64,000 nucleotides of DNA from Xanthomonas sp. DAR 35659 (GTDB lineage Bacteria > Pseudomonadota > Gammaproteobacteria > Xanthomonadales > Xanthomonadaceae). Below, piece by piece: positions 35,877-47,623 of this stretch. The stretch is from positions 3,648,001-3,712,000 of the forward strand of contig NZ_CP162488.1 in the NCBI RefSeq assembly GCF_041242975.1, given 5' to 3'. Within the stretch, counting starts at the first letter, position 1. Every line of letters begins with the position of its first letter. The translations under genes and the position numbers were made by a program. Below the pieces are notes generated by a model, which was given only the letters and a program-made list of their open reading frames with translations, made no database searches and had not been told where the DNA came from.

Positions 35877-38636
35877 GTGAACACCCCGATTCAACGGCGT
35901 GCAACCCGCCGCCATGTGCTTTGCGCGTCCGTCGCCGGCGTCCTCGCCGCCACCGCCGCCGTCCCCGCCGCGTTCGCGCAGGAAGCGGCGACCAACCTCG
36001 ACCGCATCACCGTCACCGGCTCCAACATTCCGCGCACCAACACCGAGACCCCGTCCCCGGTCCAGGTGGTCACCCGCCAGGAAATCGACCGCACCGGCAA
36101 GACCACGGTCGCCGAGTACCTGCAGACCCTGACCTCCGACGGCGCCGGCTCGATCCCCAAGAGCTTCGGCAACGGCTTCGCCGGCGGCGGCGCCGGCATC
36201 TCGCTGCGCGGCCTGGGCGCCGGCTCCACGCTGGTGCTGTTGAACGGCCGCCGCATGGCGACCTACGGCCTGGCCGACGACGGCCAGAAGGTGTTCACCG
36301 ACCTGAGCACCATCCCGCTCGACGCGGTCGAGCGCATCGACATCCTCAAGGACGGCGCCTCGGCCATCTACGGCTCCGACGCGATCGCCGGCGTGGTCAA
36401 CATCATCCTGCGCAGCGACTTCGAAGGCGCGATCCTGCGCGGCTCCTACGGCATCTCCGGCGACAGCGACGGCGACACCCGCAAGGCGACCCTGACCGCC
36501 GGTACCGGCAACCTGGCCAGCGATGGCTGGAACGCGTTCTTCAGCCTGGACGTGGGCAAGTCCGACGCGATCAAGATCAGCGACCGCAAGGACCGCAAGT
36601 GGATCGGCACCGGCGACACCCGTCGTTGGGGCTACGGCAACGATGCCCAGTTCCTGGGCGGCGCATTCCTCAGCGGCGGCACCCGCGGCGGCGTCGGCCC
36701 GAACGGCTCGGTGCTGGACAACACCGCACACCTGGTGGCCCTGCCTGGCTGCGCCGGCGTGACCACCATCCCCGGCCAGGACGACGCCACCGCCCAGGCC
36801 CAGGGCTGCCTGTGGGATCCGGCGCAGCAGTACCGCGACCTGAGCCCGGAAGAGAAGTACGTCAACGTGTTCGGCCGTGCCAGCTTCGCCTTCGGCGAGG
36901 GCGGCGAGATCTACACCGAGATCGGCTACTCCAAGAAGGAAACCACCTTCTCCAACACCCCCTCCGGCGTGTCCGGCGGCTGGGGCTATCCCGAAGGTCC
37001 GGTCAACGCCAACAGCGGCGACGGCGCCACCGTGCTCTACGCCAACCATCCCGACAATCCGCTGCCCTACGCCGCGCGCCTGCGCTACAGCGCCTGGGAC
37101 GTGGGCCCGCGCGTGACCGACAACACCAACGAGTTCAACCGCTTCCTGGTCGGCGTCAAGGGCAACTGGGGCGAGTGGAGCTACGACACCGCCTACCTGC
37201 ACTCGGGCACCGACCTGGTCAACAAGCGCACCGGTTTCCTGCGCTACAGCGCGGTGCGCTGCGTGCTGGGCAACCCGGCCTGCCCGGCCGGCACCTGGCG
37301 CATCGGCGACAACGCCAGCGAAAACTCGCAGGCGCTGTACGACTATATCTCGCCGACCATCAGCGCGCGCGCCAAGTCCAGCCTGGACATGTTCGACTTC
37401 ACCGTCTCGCGTAGCCTGGCCGACCTCAAGGGCGGCCCGCTGGGCCTGGCGCTGGGCACCGAATGGCGCAAGACCAGCAACAGCCTGACCCCGCAGACCT
37501 ACACCGACATCGGCGACATCATCGGCCTGGGCTACTCGGCCTACGACGGCACCCAGAACGTCTACGCCGGCTACGCCGAGCTGTCGGCGCCGGTGCTGGA
37601 GCAGCTGGAACTGTCGGCGGCGGTGCGCTACGACAAGTACGAGAGCGGCGACGGCAAGGCCACCCCGAAGCTGGGCGTGAAGTGGACCCCGGCCGACTGG
37701 ATCGCCCTGCGCGCCAGCTACGCCGAAGGCTTCCGCGCGCCGAACCCGGCCGAGAACGGCGACGGCGGCCTGGCCGCGTTCTCCAACGCGTCCGACCCGG
37801 TCCGCTGCGCGATCGATGCGAGCGAGTGCGGCGCGCGTTCGGTGGCGATCATCACCCGTCCGAACCCGGCGCTGAAGCCCGAGGAGTCCAAGAGCTACTC
37901 GGTGGGCTTCGTACTGCAGCCGACCGCGACCACCTCGCTGACCGTGGATGCGTGGCAGATCAAGCGCACCAACGAAATCGCCCAGGGCAGCACCGCGGCC
38001 GCGATCGCCGCCGGCAACGTCCTGCGCGACAGCAACGACATCGGCGGCGTGGCCAACAGCGGCAGCATCCTGGCGGTCAACACCGGCTATGTGAACGCCA
38101 ACTCCTCGCGTGTGCGCGGCATCGACACCGATGTGCGCCAGACCTTCGAGATCGGCCCGGGCCAGCTGGAAATGGACCTGCAGTGGAGCCACCTGCTCAA
38201 GTTCGAGCGCACCGAAGGCGGAGACACGGTCGATTACGTCGGCACCCACGGCAATTGCGACGTGACCAACTGCATCGGCACCCCGCAGGACCGCGTCAAC
38301 TTCGGCACCACCTGGAAGCAGGGCGACTGGAGCGTGAGCGGCGTCGTCAACTACATCTCCAGCATGGAGAACAAGGACCGGCGCGGCGGCGACTACCTGG
38401 CGTTCTACGCCGACGGCAGCCCGGTGACGAAGATCGCCTCGTTCACCACGTTCGACCTGTCGGGCCGTTGGAACATCACCGACGCGTTCGAGCTGAACGC
38501 CTCGGTGCAGAACGTGTTCGACCGGATCGCTCCGCTGGATCCGACCACCTACGGCAGCGTCAACTACAACCCGCTGCACTTCAGCGGCGCGGTCGGCCGC
38601 TACTTCACGGTGGGCGCCAAGTACACGTTCAACTGA
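35877..38636 (+). CDS. TonB-dependent outer-membrane receptor
   Basis: Encodes 919 residues from a GTG start with a purine-rich ribosome site (TAGGAGAGAGAC). A signal peptide ends at AFA-Q (about residue 36). The TonB box is probably near DRITVTGS (residues 42-49). The plug domain follows (IPRTNTETPSPVQVVTRQEIDRTGKTTVAEYLQ, DAVERIDILKDGASAIYGSDAIAGVVNIIL), then a large barrel ending in VGRYFTVGAKYTFN. It resembles xanthomonad receptors with the VTGSxIPRTxxETxSPV start, many of which import plant carbohydrates or degraded polymers, but the ligand is not known. It is paired with the TonB-like gene. Confidence 0.93.
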   Translation: MNTPIQRRATRRHVLCASVAGVLAATAAVPAAFAQEAATNLDRITVTGSNIPRTNTETPSPVQVVTRQEIDRTGKTTVAEYLQTLTSDGAGSIPKSFGNGFAGGGAGISLRGLGAGSTLVLLNGRRMATYGLADDGQKVFTDLSTIPLDAVERIDILKDGASAIYGSDAIAGVVNIILRSDFEGAILRGSYGISGDSDGDTRKATLTAGTGNLASDGWNAFFSLDVGKSDAIKISDRKDRKWIGTGDTRRWGYGNDAQFLGGAFLSGGTRGGVGPNGSVLDNTAHLVALPGCAGVTTIPGQDDATAQAQGCLWDPAQQYRDLSPEEKYVNVFGRASFAFGEGGEIYTEIGYSKKETTFSNTPSGVSGGWGYPEGPVNANSGDGATVLYANHPDNPLPYAARLRYSAWDVGPRVTDNTNEFNRFLVGVKGNWGEWSYDTAYLHSGTDLVNKRTGFLRYSAVRCVLGNPACPAGTWRIGDNASENSQALYDYISPTISARAKSSLDMFDFTVSRSLADLKGGPLGLALGTEWRKTSNSLTPQTYTDIGDIIGLGYSAYDGTQNVYAGYAELSAPVLEQLELSAAVRYDKYESGDGKATPKLGVKWTPADWIALRASYAEGFRAPNPAENGDGGLAAFSNASDPVRCAIDASECGARSVAIITRPNPALKPEESKSYSVGFVLQPTATTSLTVDAWQIKRTNEIAQGSTAAAIAAGNVLRDSNDIGGVANSGSILAVNTGYVNANSSRVRGIDTDVRQTFEIGPGQLEMDLQWSHLLKFERTEGGDTVDYVGTHGNCDVTNCIGTPQDRVNFGTTWKQGDWSVSGVVNYISSMENKDRRGGDYLAFYADGSPVTKIASFTTFDLSGRWNITDAFELNASVQNVFDRIAPLDPTTYGSVNYNPLHFSGAVGRYFTVGAKYTFN

Positions 38637-38939
38637 TTGAACGCGGTATGTGGTACACGAAAAGCCCGGGCGCGAGCCCGGGCTTTTTCTTTGCGCGGCG
38701 TTCGTCCCTCGTACGTGTTGTTGGCCGAAGGCCGGCGTCGCCACCAGCGTTGCCACGGCGACGCGGCGTCCTTGCAATCGGAGTGGCGCGTGTTTTCGCC
38801 ACGGCGCCCCCACGGCAGCGACGACCACGCCTGCACGCCGGCAGGAGGCTGCATCGGGAGTAACACGCGCGCGACCGCCGCACGATGCGGCATCCGCACC
38901 GGACGCTCGACTCAGCGGTCAGCGGTCAGCGGTCAGCGA
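38637..38939. other. Intergenic region: terminator and tandem repeat, no gene
   Basis: The 303 bases between the receptor and rlmH stops contain the intrinsic terminator at 38660-38688 and a heptanucleotide array next to the rlmH stop. Open frames on both strands here are Arg-rich shadows without coding features. Confidence 0.7.
38660..38688 (+). terminator. Intrinsic terminator of the receptor gene
   Basis: A 12-base perfect stem (AAAAGCCCGGGC and complement), loop GCGA and a T run, 24 bases after the receptor stop. Confidence 0.92.
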
Positions 38940-38942
38940 TCA
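38911..38942. repeat. Heptanucleotide tandem array at the rlmH stop
   Basis: Three to four direct copies of AGCGGTC, the last one degenerate (AGCGATC), abut and include the rlmH stop codon. The length is likely to vary between strains by slippage. Confidence 0.8.
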
Positions 38943-39410
38943 GGCGCGATGGTAGGGATGGTTGGCCAGCATCGCGGCGGCGCGATACAGCTGCTCGGCC
39001 ACCACCAGGCGCACCAGCATGTGCGGCAGGGTCAATGGTCCCAGCGACCAGGATTCGCTGGCCACCGCCAGCACCTCGTGCGAATGGCCTTCCGGGCCGC
39101 CGATCAGGAACGCCAGGTCGCGCCCCTGGCCGCGCCAGTGTTCCATGCGCTGCGCCAACTGCTCGGAACTATGCGGCTTGCCGGGCACGTCCAGCGCCAC
39201 CACCAGCGCGTTCTTGGGCAGCGCGGCGAGCACGCGGCGGCCTTCGTCCTCGATCGCGCGCTGCGCATCGCGGCCCTTGCCGCGCAGGCCCGGTTCGATC
39301 TCGACCAGGTCCAGCGGCAGCCAGTGCGACAGGCGCTTGCGGTATTCGGCGAAGCCCTGCGCCACCCAGGCCGGGGCACGTTCGCCGGTGGCGATCAGGC
39401 GCGCCTTCAT
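38940..39410 (-). CDS. rlmH: 23S rRNA (pseudouridine1915-N3)-methyltransferase RlmH
   Basis: Encodes 156 residues. SPOUT-family motifs of RlmH are clear: LVVALDVPGKPHSSEQLAQRM, FLIGGPEGHS (the SAM-binding knot GGPEG) and the C-terminal SLGPLTLPHMLVRLVVAEQLYRAAAMLANHPYHR. It methylates N3 of the pseudouridine at 23S position 1915 after 70S assembly. An N-terminal Met at 39410 gives MKARLIATGER; the frame upstream overlaps the J-domain gene. It ends the leuS-to-rlmH cluster. Confidence 0.96.
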   Translation of the reverse strand: MKARLIATGERAPAWVAQGFAEYRKRLSHWLPLDLVEIEPGLRGKGRDAQRAIEDEGRRVLAALPKNALVVALDVPGKPHSSEQLAQRMEHWRGQGRDLAFLIGGPEGHSHEVLAVASESWSLGPLTLPHMLVRLVVAEQLYRAAAMLANHPYHRA

Positions 39411-39432
39411 CGCTGCGCGTGCGCGCCGCGCC

Positions 39433-40590
39433 TCACCAGCGCTCGTCCAGCAGCATGGCGTCGTACATCGCCTCGTCCAGTGCCTGCTCGGCCAGCCGCG
39501 CACGCTCACGCTTCAACCAGTGCTTGAGCGTCTCGGCACTGCGCACGGCGGCGCGATCGTCGGCGCAGGAGCGGATCTCCTCCTGCACTTGTCGCTTGAT
39601 CTGCGCCAACAACGCATCCAGACGCTGCGGCTGCGGGGCGCGACCGTCGTAAAGGCCGTAACGCCCCATGAAGTCGTCGACCAGCCCGGCCAATGTCCGT
39701 TCGACCTGCTGCAGTTGCGTGGCGAACAGGCTGTTGTAATCGCGGATGCGCTCCTCGGCCATCGCCGCGATGCCGGCCTGGTCCAACTGGCCGATCTCGA
39801 GTTGCAGCTCGAGCAACGCCAACAGATCGTCGTCCTGATACGCCTGGTTGAGCCGCTGCATCAGGGCGGTCTTGCGCTCGCGCTGCTGCGGATCGGGTTC
39901 GCGGTCCGGATGCAGTGCGGCCACCAGGTTGCGGTACAGCGCGCGACGCGCCTGTTGCGGATCGGCGGCGGCCTGCGCGGCCTTGCCGGCACCGGCGCGG
40001 CGGCGCTTGTCGCGCTGCTGGGCGCGTCCGGCGGCATGCGCCTGTTGTGCGTGCAGACGCTCCTGGACCTGGGCATACAGCGCTTCGGGAGACTGGATGT
40101 GGGCCAGTTCCTCCTCGGTCAGGCCGAATTCCTCGCCGACCACCGATTTCAACAACGCCTCCGATTCGGCCAGTTCCTGGTCGAAGCCGAGCGGGCTATG
40201 GCGGTCGTAGATATCCTTCAGATCGTCGTTGCCGCCATCCTCGATCAACAGGGCGGCCAACTCGCAGATCAGCTCCGACAGATCGGCGCGATCGCGCTTG
40301 CTCAACTTGTAGCCGGCGTGCGCCGCATCCAGCTCCCGCAGCAACTGGACCTGGGCCGCGTCGCGCTCCCGCAGCAAGGGATCGACCTGTTCGTGGAAAC
40401 GCTGCTCCCACCGCGGCAGCGCTTCCTGCCACGCGTGCAACTGCGCGCGGGCGCGCTCCAGACGCTTGACCAGGGAGTCGAAGCGCTTGCGTGCCGGCGT
40501 CGCGGGTGTCGACACGCTCGCGCCGACACGCACGCCGACCGGCAACGTCCCGCCGCCGGCGCTGCGCGCTGGATCGCGCCGCTCAGGCAT
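39433..40590 (-). CDS. J-domain (DnaJ-like) protein with long coiled-coil region
   Basis: Encodes 385 residues starting MPERRDP at 40590, eight bases inside the rsfS 3' end. Residues 30-140 are rich in Glu/Arg/Leu and likely coiled coil. At about residues 220-260 lies a J-domain-like segment ([52 protein letters not shown]) containing the HPD motif needed to stimulate Hsp70 ATPase. A further helical region follows, ending [15 protein letters not shown]. The first J-domain helices are poorly matched. It likely recruits DnaK to a specific client. The client is unknown; genomic placement between rsfS and rlmH, both ribosome genes, hints at ribosome-related function, but that is inference. Confidence 0.8.
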   Translation of the reverse strand: MPERRDPARSAGGGTLPVGVRVGASVSTPATPARKRFDSLVKRLERARAQLHAWQEALPRWEQRFHEQVDPLLRERDAAQVQLLRELDAAHAGYKLSKRDRADLSELICELAALLIEDGGNDDLKDIYDRHSPLGFDQELAESEALLKSVVGEEFGLTEEELAHIQSPEALYAQVQERLHAQQAHAAGRAQQRDKRRRAGAGKAAQAAADPQQARRALYRNLVAALHPDREPDPQQRERKTALMQRLNQAYQDDDLLALLELQLEIGQLDQAGIAAMAEERIRDYNSLFATQLQQVERTLAGLVDDFMGRYGLYDGRAPQPQRLDALLAQIKRQVQEEIRSCADDRAAVRSAETLKHWLKRERARLAEQALDEAMYDAMLLDERW

Positions 40591-40996
40591 CGCGGGCCGA
40601 ATCGTCGTCGCCCGGCGGCTGGTCGCCGACCGTCCACAGGCGCTCCAGCGCATAGAACTCGCGCACCCGCGGCAGCATCACGTGCACCACCACGTCGCCC
40701 AGGTCGACCAGCACCCACTCGGCCTCGCGCTCGCCCTCCACGCCCAGCGGCATCACGTCGAGCTTCTTGGCGAACTTGATCACTTCGTCGGCGATCGACT
40801 TGACGTGGCGGGTCGAGGTGCCGGAGACCACGATCATGTAGTCGGTGACGCTGGACTTGCCGCGCACGTCGATTTCCACCGCGTCCTTGGCCTTGAGCTC
40901 CTCCAGCGCGGTTCGGACATGGGCGAGCAGCACCGGCAACGGCGGCGGCGGATTGGGAAGTTGGGTCTTGATGACGTGGGCTTGTTGGCTGGACAA
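40583..40996 (-). CDS. rsfS: Ribosome silencing factor RsfS
   Basis: A protein of about 137 residues of the DUF143/Oligomerisation family: [79 protein letters not shown]. RsfS binds uL14 and prevents joining of ribosomal subunits in stationary phase. No ATG is present near the start of similarity; the TTG at 40996 ([19 protein letters not shown]) is proposed and is without a strong ribosome site. The frame remains open upstream to 41209. Its stop overlaps the J-domain gene start. Confidence 0.9.
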   Translation of the reverse strand: MSSQQAHVIKTQLPNPPPPLPVLLAHVRTALEELKAKDAVEIDVRGKSSVTDYMIVVSGTSTRHVKSIADEVIKFAKKLDVMPLGVEGEREAEWVLVDLGDVVVHVMLPRVREFYALERLWTVGDQPPGDDDSARDA

Positions 40997-41052
40997 AGCG
41001 GCGAACTCGATGGAATGGGGCGAATTATAGGGAACTGCGCGGCGGCGCGTAT

Positions 41053-41844
41053 TCAGCTGGCCGCGGCCGGGGCCGGCGCGTACAGCCCGGCGGCACGGAT
41101 GTAGTCCGCCACCACGGCCGGCAGCAGCGCCGCCCAGTCGCCGCCGGCGGCGATGCGCGCACGCGCCTCGCTGGCCGATTCGGTGCGCAATGGCTGCCGC
41201 AGGCGCCACAGCAGGCCGCCCGGTGCGCGCGTCAGCGCCTGCGGCGCGTCGGCCCAGCGCCCGGCCACGGCTTGCGCCAGTTCGGCCGGCAGTGCGCGTT
41301 CCCAGGCGCTGCCGGGGCGGTCGGCGACCACCAGGTGCGCCGCGTCGAGCAGGCTGCGCCAGTCGCGCCAGGCGTTGAAGCCGGCGAAGCTGTCGGCGCC
41401 GATCAGCAGCGCCAGCGGCGCGTCGGCACCGAGTTCGGCGCGCAGTTCGCGCACCGTGTCGATGCTGTAGGAGGCCACGCCCGGCTGCGCCAGCGCGCGC
41501 CGCACTTCGTGCAGGTCCAGCAGCAGGCCAGGTTCGTCGGCGATGGCCAGCGCCAGCATGGCGCAGCGCTGCCGCGCGTCGGCCCCGGGCGCCGGCCGAT
41601 GCGGCGGATCGGCGGCCGGCATCAGCCGCACCGGCACGCCCAGCGCATCGCGCGCCGCGCGCGCGATCGCCAGGTGACCGTTGTGGATCGGGTCGAAGGT
41701 GCCGCCGTAGATGAGGTGCAGTGGTGGGGAATCGGGAATGGGGAATGGGGAAGAAGCAACAGCCGCAGGCTGCGAGGTCTCTGGCGGGACCGCAGCGCCG
41801 CTGTTCCCATTCCCCATTCCCGATTCCCGACTCCCCGCGCTCAT
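41053..41844 (-). CDS. nadD: Nicotinate-nucleotide adenylyltransferase with repeat-encoded N-terminal extension
   Basis: The NadD core starts at [20 protein letters not shown] (the GGTFDPxHxGH nucleotidyltransferase motif, about residue 47) and continues with [31 protein letters not shown] and [12 protein letters not shown]. It makes NaAD from NaMN and ATP in NAD synthesis. The only ATG before the core is at 41844, overlapping the holA stop as ATGA. This gives 263 residues, of which the first 45 come from a GGGAATC inverted repeat ([12 protein letters not shown]...[11 protein letters not shown]). Otherwise a non-ATG start near residue 46 would be needed. Both holA coupling and similar length suggest the long form may be made. 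Confidence 0.9.
   Translation of the reverse strand: MSAGSRESGMGNGNSGAAVPPETSQPAAVASSPFPIPDSPPLHLIYGGTFDPIHNGHLAIARAARDALGVPVRLMPAADPPHRPAPGADARQRCAMLALAIADEPGLLLDLHEVRRALAQPGVASYSIDTVRELRAELGADAPLALLIGADSFAGFNAWRDWRSLLDAAHLVVADRPGSAWERALPAELAQAVAGRWADAPQALTRAPGGLLWRLRQPLRTESASEARARIAAGGDWAALLPAVVADYIRAAGLYAPAPAAAS
41726..41836. repeat. GGGAATC repeat, inverted pair inside the nadD reading frame (site C)
   Basis: The left arm (41726-41752) and right arm (41804-41836) are complements of the same G-run repeat around a 51-base spacer. Both are in-frame with nadD, between its likely start codon and the core domain. Each arm has four or more runs of three or more G/C. Confidence 0.88.
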
Positions 41845-42875
41845 GCCACCAACAACCGCACCGCGCGCGCCTCGGCGATGGCCAGCAGCAGCCGCTCCAG
41901 CGCGACCCAGGCGTCGCCGTCGGCGCGGCCCTTGGCGATGCGGTCGATGCGCCCGGCCTCGGCGGCGAAGCGCTCCCAGCGGCGCGGTTCGGCGTGCCGC
42001 TGCAGGGCGCGCTTGAACGGCGCCTGGCGCGATTCCCAGATGCCCTGCCCCTTCATCTCCGCGGCCAGGTTGCCGCCAGCCGCCTGCACCTTGGCCAGCG
42101 CCGCGGTGCGCAGCAGTTCCTTGATCAGGATCGGCAGCAACGCGGCCACCGCCTCGCCCTCGGCGCGCAGGCCGGCAAGCATGCGCCCGACCGCCGGCGC
42201 CTGCCCGGCCAGGGTCGCCTCGGCCAGGCGGAACACGTCGTAGCGCGCGGCATCGGCGACCAGCGATTCCATCGCCGCCACGTCCAGGCCCTGCCCGTCG
42301 GCCAGCAGCGCCAGCTTGTCGATCTCCTGCGCCGCCGCCAGCAGGTTGCCCTCGACCCGTTCGGCCAGGCGCTGCACCGCGCCGGCATCGGCGCGCAGGC
42401 CCTTGCTGCGCAGGCGGCGCTCGATCCAGTCGCCCAGTTCGTGCGGCTTGATCGCCCAGGCCACGGCGATGACGCCGATCCGGCCGACGGCGTCGGCCCA
42501 CTTGCCCTGGTGCGCCTTGCTCCACTCGTTGCAGGTGATCAGCAGCACCACGTCCGGCGGCGGATCGGCGCAGAACGCACTGATCACCTCCCCGCCCTCC
42601 TTGCCGGGCTTGCCGCTGGGCAGGCGCAGTTCGATCAAGCGGCGCGCACTGAACAGGCTCGGCGCGTTGAAGCTGGAATACAGCTGGCTCCAGTCGAAGT
42701 CGCGGCCGTCGGCATCGAACACCTCGCGCTCGCCGATGCCGGCGGCGCGGGCGCGGGCGCGCACCGCGTCGGCGGCCTCGAGCACGCGCAGGGTCTCCGG
42801 GCCAGCGATCAGGTAGACCGGATGCAGCGGCTGCGAGACCGGCTGAGTGGCGAGTTGTTCGGGACGCAATTCCAT
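41841..42875 (-). CDS. holA: DNA polymerase III subunit delta
   Basis: Encodes 344 residues. HolA features are the start [53 protein letters not shown], the [21 protein letters not shown] helix and the C-terminal domain [41 protein letters not shown]. It opens the sliding clamp as part of the clamp loader. It follows lptE by 161 bases in the conserved leuS-lptE-holA-nadD order; its stop overlaps the nadD start. Confidence 0.95.
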   Translation of the reverse strand: MELRPEQLATQPVSQPLHPVYLIAGPETLRVLEAADAVRARARAAGIGEREVFDADGRDFDWSQLYSSFNAPSLFSARRLIELRLPSGKPGKEGGEVISAFCADPPPDVVLLITCNEWSKAHQGKWADAVGRIGVIAVAWAIKPHELGDWIERRLRSKGLRADAGAVQRLAERVEGNLLAAAQEIDKLALLADGQGLDVAAMESLVADAARYDVFRLAEATLAGQAPAVGRMLAGLRAEGEAVAALLPILIKELLRTAALAKVQAAGGNLAAEMKGQGIWESRQAPFKRALQRHAEPRRWERFAAEAGRIDRIAKGRADGDAWVALERLLLAIAEARAVRLLVA

Positions 42876-43036
42876 GCGATCAGCCTACGCCCTGTCGGCG
42901 CGATTGGGAGCGGTCGGCCCGCCGCGGTGGCGGCAGCGCGACCGGGCGGCCAGGGTGCACCGCGTGGCGCCACGCGGCGCGGGCGCGACGCGTTCGCCGC
43001 CGGCCATGCGCGACGGCGCCGGCACGGCCCAGGCGG

Positions 43037-43621
43037 TCAAGGCTGCGGCGTGGTCGCCGGCAGGCCTTCGACCGGCGTACCGTCGGCCGCCGGCGGCGCG
43101 GCGTTGACGTCCTTGCCGTCGCGCACCTGCGCGCGCACCACGCTGTCGATCCGGCGCAGCATCGAGGCCGACATCTCGCGACGCAGTTCGTCGGCGAGGA
43201 TCTCGCGCTCGGTGGTGGTGCCGGTGGCGTCGGTCGGCGGCGACACGTAGTCGCGCGACAGCTCGATCACCTGCTGCGGCACCAGCACGCTGCCGTCGGC
43301 GCGGCGGAACACGAAGATCGCCGCATAGCGCAGGCTGTACTCCTGGGCGCGGCCTTCGGCGTCGAGCGCGATCGGCAGGTCGCCCCAGCGCTCGGACAAC
43401 ACTTCCAGGCGCGCCACGCCGGTATTGACGTCCTTCGGCGCGATCTCCGCGCCGGCGGCGCGCAGGCCGCGTTCGAGCAGCTTCACCAACTCGCTGTACG
43501 GCGCCGAGGACACCACCTTCACCGACGGCGTGCCGGCCGGCAGGGTCAGCTTGTCGCGCAGATGGAAACCGCAGGCGGTCAGGGACGTCGCGAGGACGAG
43601 GGCGAGCAGGAATCGGGTCAT
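43037..43621 (-). CDS. lptE: LPS-assembly lipoprotein LptE
   Basis: Encodes 194 residues. The signal MTRFLLALVLATSLTAC has a lipobox with Cys17, directly followed by GFHLRDKLTLP, the start of LptE. The domain contains the ISLRYAAIFVFRRADG strand and DELRREMSASMLRRI helix. LptE plugs the LptD barrel and helps insert lipopolysaccharide into the outer membrane. The C-terminal Ala/Pro tail is not conserved. It sits between leuS and holA, the usual order. Confidence 0.94.
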   Translation of the reverse strand: MTRFLLALVLATSLTACGFHLRDKLTLPAGTPSVKVVSSAPYSELVKLLERGLRAAGAEIAPKDVNTGVARLEVLSERWGDLPIALDAEGRAQEYSLRYAAIFVFRRADGSVLVPQQVIELSRDYVSPPTDATGTTTEREILADELRREMSASMLRRIDSVVRAQVRDGKDVNAAPPAADGTPVEGLPATTPQP

Positions 43622-43772
43622 GGACACAGTCTGGAGGAGCCGGCTGGGCGCGGCAACAGGCGGCTAGCCTGCCCGATGCCGCGTGAACGAGGGTTGAGAT
43701 GGACCGCCGCGGCGGCGCGGGCGCGCGGTGCCGCAGCGCCGCGCGTGCCGGCACCGCCCGCGGCACGCGGGT

Positions 43773-46613
<2,841 letters not shown>

Positions 46614-46684
46614 CTACGACCCGCGCGGCGCGGCGCCGGGCCGGGCTGGCGCCCGCGGCCAACTGCGCAGCGGCGGCGGCCCGC

Positions 46685-47302
46685 TCAGGCCGTGCGCGGC
46701 GCGCGCGGGCCCGGGCTGCAGGCCAGCAGCGCCAGCCAGGCCCACCACAGCACGAACACCAGGCGCTGCGCCACCGCTGCCGACAGCAGCGCGTCCAGCG
46801 CGAACGCGCCGAGCGCGGCCAGCAGCGCCACCGCCAGCGCGGCCCCTGCCCAGCCGCGCGCGCCCGGCCGGCGCCACGCCCCGATCGCGAGCAGGCCGGC
46901 CGCCACCACCAGCGCCACCATCCACAGCAGCCAGGCGCTGGCGTGCAGGCGATTGGCGCGCGCCTGCAGATCGGCCGGGTCCAGCGGCAGCAGGCCCATG
47001 CCGGCGAAGGCCAGCCCGGCCAGCAGCAGCGCCTGCCCGCCCACCCGCAGCGCCCACGGCGCCGCGTGGCCAGCGCGCCGCAGCAGCCGCAGCGCCAGCA
47101 GCACCGCCAGCGCCCCGGGCAAAATGAAGGCCAGCAGGTCGAACGCCCAGGCATGCGGGATGCCACGCGCGCCTAGCAGCGCGACCGGGTGCGACCACGG
47201 CAGGTAGCCGGGCAGCGCGTGGCCGAAGCCCACCACGGCGGCCAGCGCCGCCAGCGCCAGCAGCGGCCCCGCGTAGCGCAGCGCCTGATCGTATCGATTC
47301 AC
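46685..47302 (-). CDS. DUF998 domain-containing membrane protein
   Basis: Encodes 205 residues with six hydrophobic segments, starting VNRYDQALRYAGPLLALAALAAVVGFGHALPGYLPWSHPVALLGARG. A GGGAGG ribosome site seven bases before the GTG at 47302 supports that start over the ATG at 47332. The pattern of periplasmic loop PLDPADLQARANRLHASAWLLW is typical of DUF998 proteins, inner-membrane proteins of unknown function. It precedes leuS by 269 bases, which hold no gene. Confidence 0.8.
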   Translation of the reverse strand: MNRYDQALRYAGPLLALAALAAVVGFGHALPGYLPWSHPVALLGARGIPHAWAFDLLAFILPGALAVLLALRLLRRAGHAAPWALRVGGQALLLAGLAFAGMGLLPLDPADLQARANRLHASAWLLWMVALVVAAGLLAIGAWRRPGARGWAGAALAVALLAALGAFALDALLSAAVAQRLVFVLWWAWLALLACSPGPRAPRTA

Positions 47303-47623
47303 CCACTCGCCTCCCGGCCTCTGCGCGGCCATCGCGGCGCGTCCGACGCCCATTGTCGCCGCTGCGGCTGCCGCTGGCATCCAGGTGCGCCGCAAGCGGG
47401 CGCGCACGCGATCGCCCCGCGCGCTGTGCGCTGAAACGCTGGCCCACAGCATCCGCAAGTGGTTGATGCACATGGCGCCGCTGTCGGAGCCGGGTGCTGT
47501 TTGAAGGTTCCATCAGGCGCATCGCGGCGCGCACGCAGGCCACCACTCGCGGTCGTGCGCCCTTGCGTCATGGCCGGTCTGTCACCATAGAAGCCATCAT
47601 TCTTCGCCTGCCACGATGCCCCC
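47303..47623. other. Intergenic region between divergent DUF998 and cnoX genes
   Basis: About 320 bases between two divergent genes. Promoters for both are expected here, but I could not identify a clear -35/-10 pair. ORFs in this stretch are Arg/Ala-rich shadows. No repeat element of the two main families is present. Confidence 0.6.

Noticed and set aside
35844..38828. 994-residue open frame antisense to the TonB-dependent receptor
   Set aside because: Ala/Val/Gly/Arg-rich shadow; receptor on the plus strand has full domain structure.
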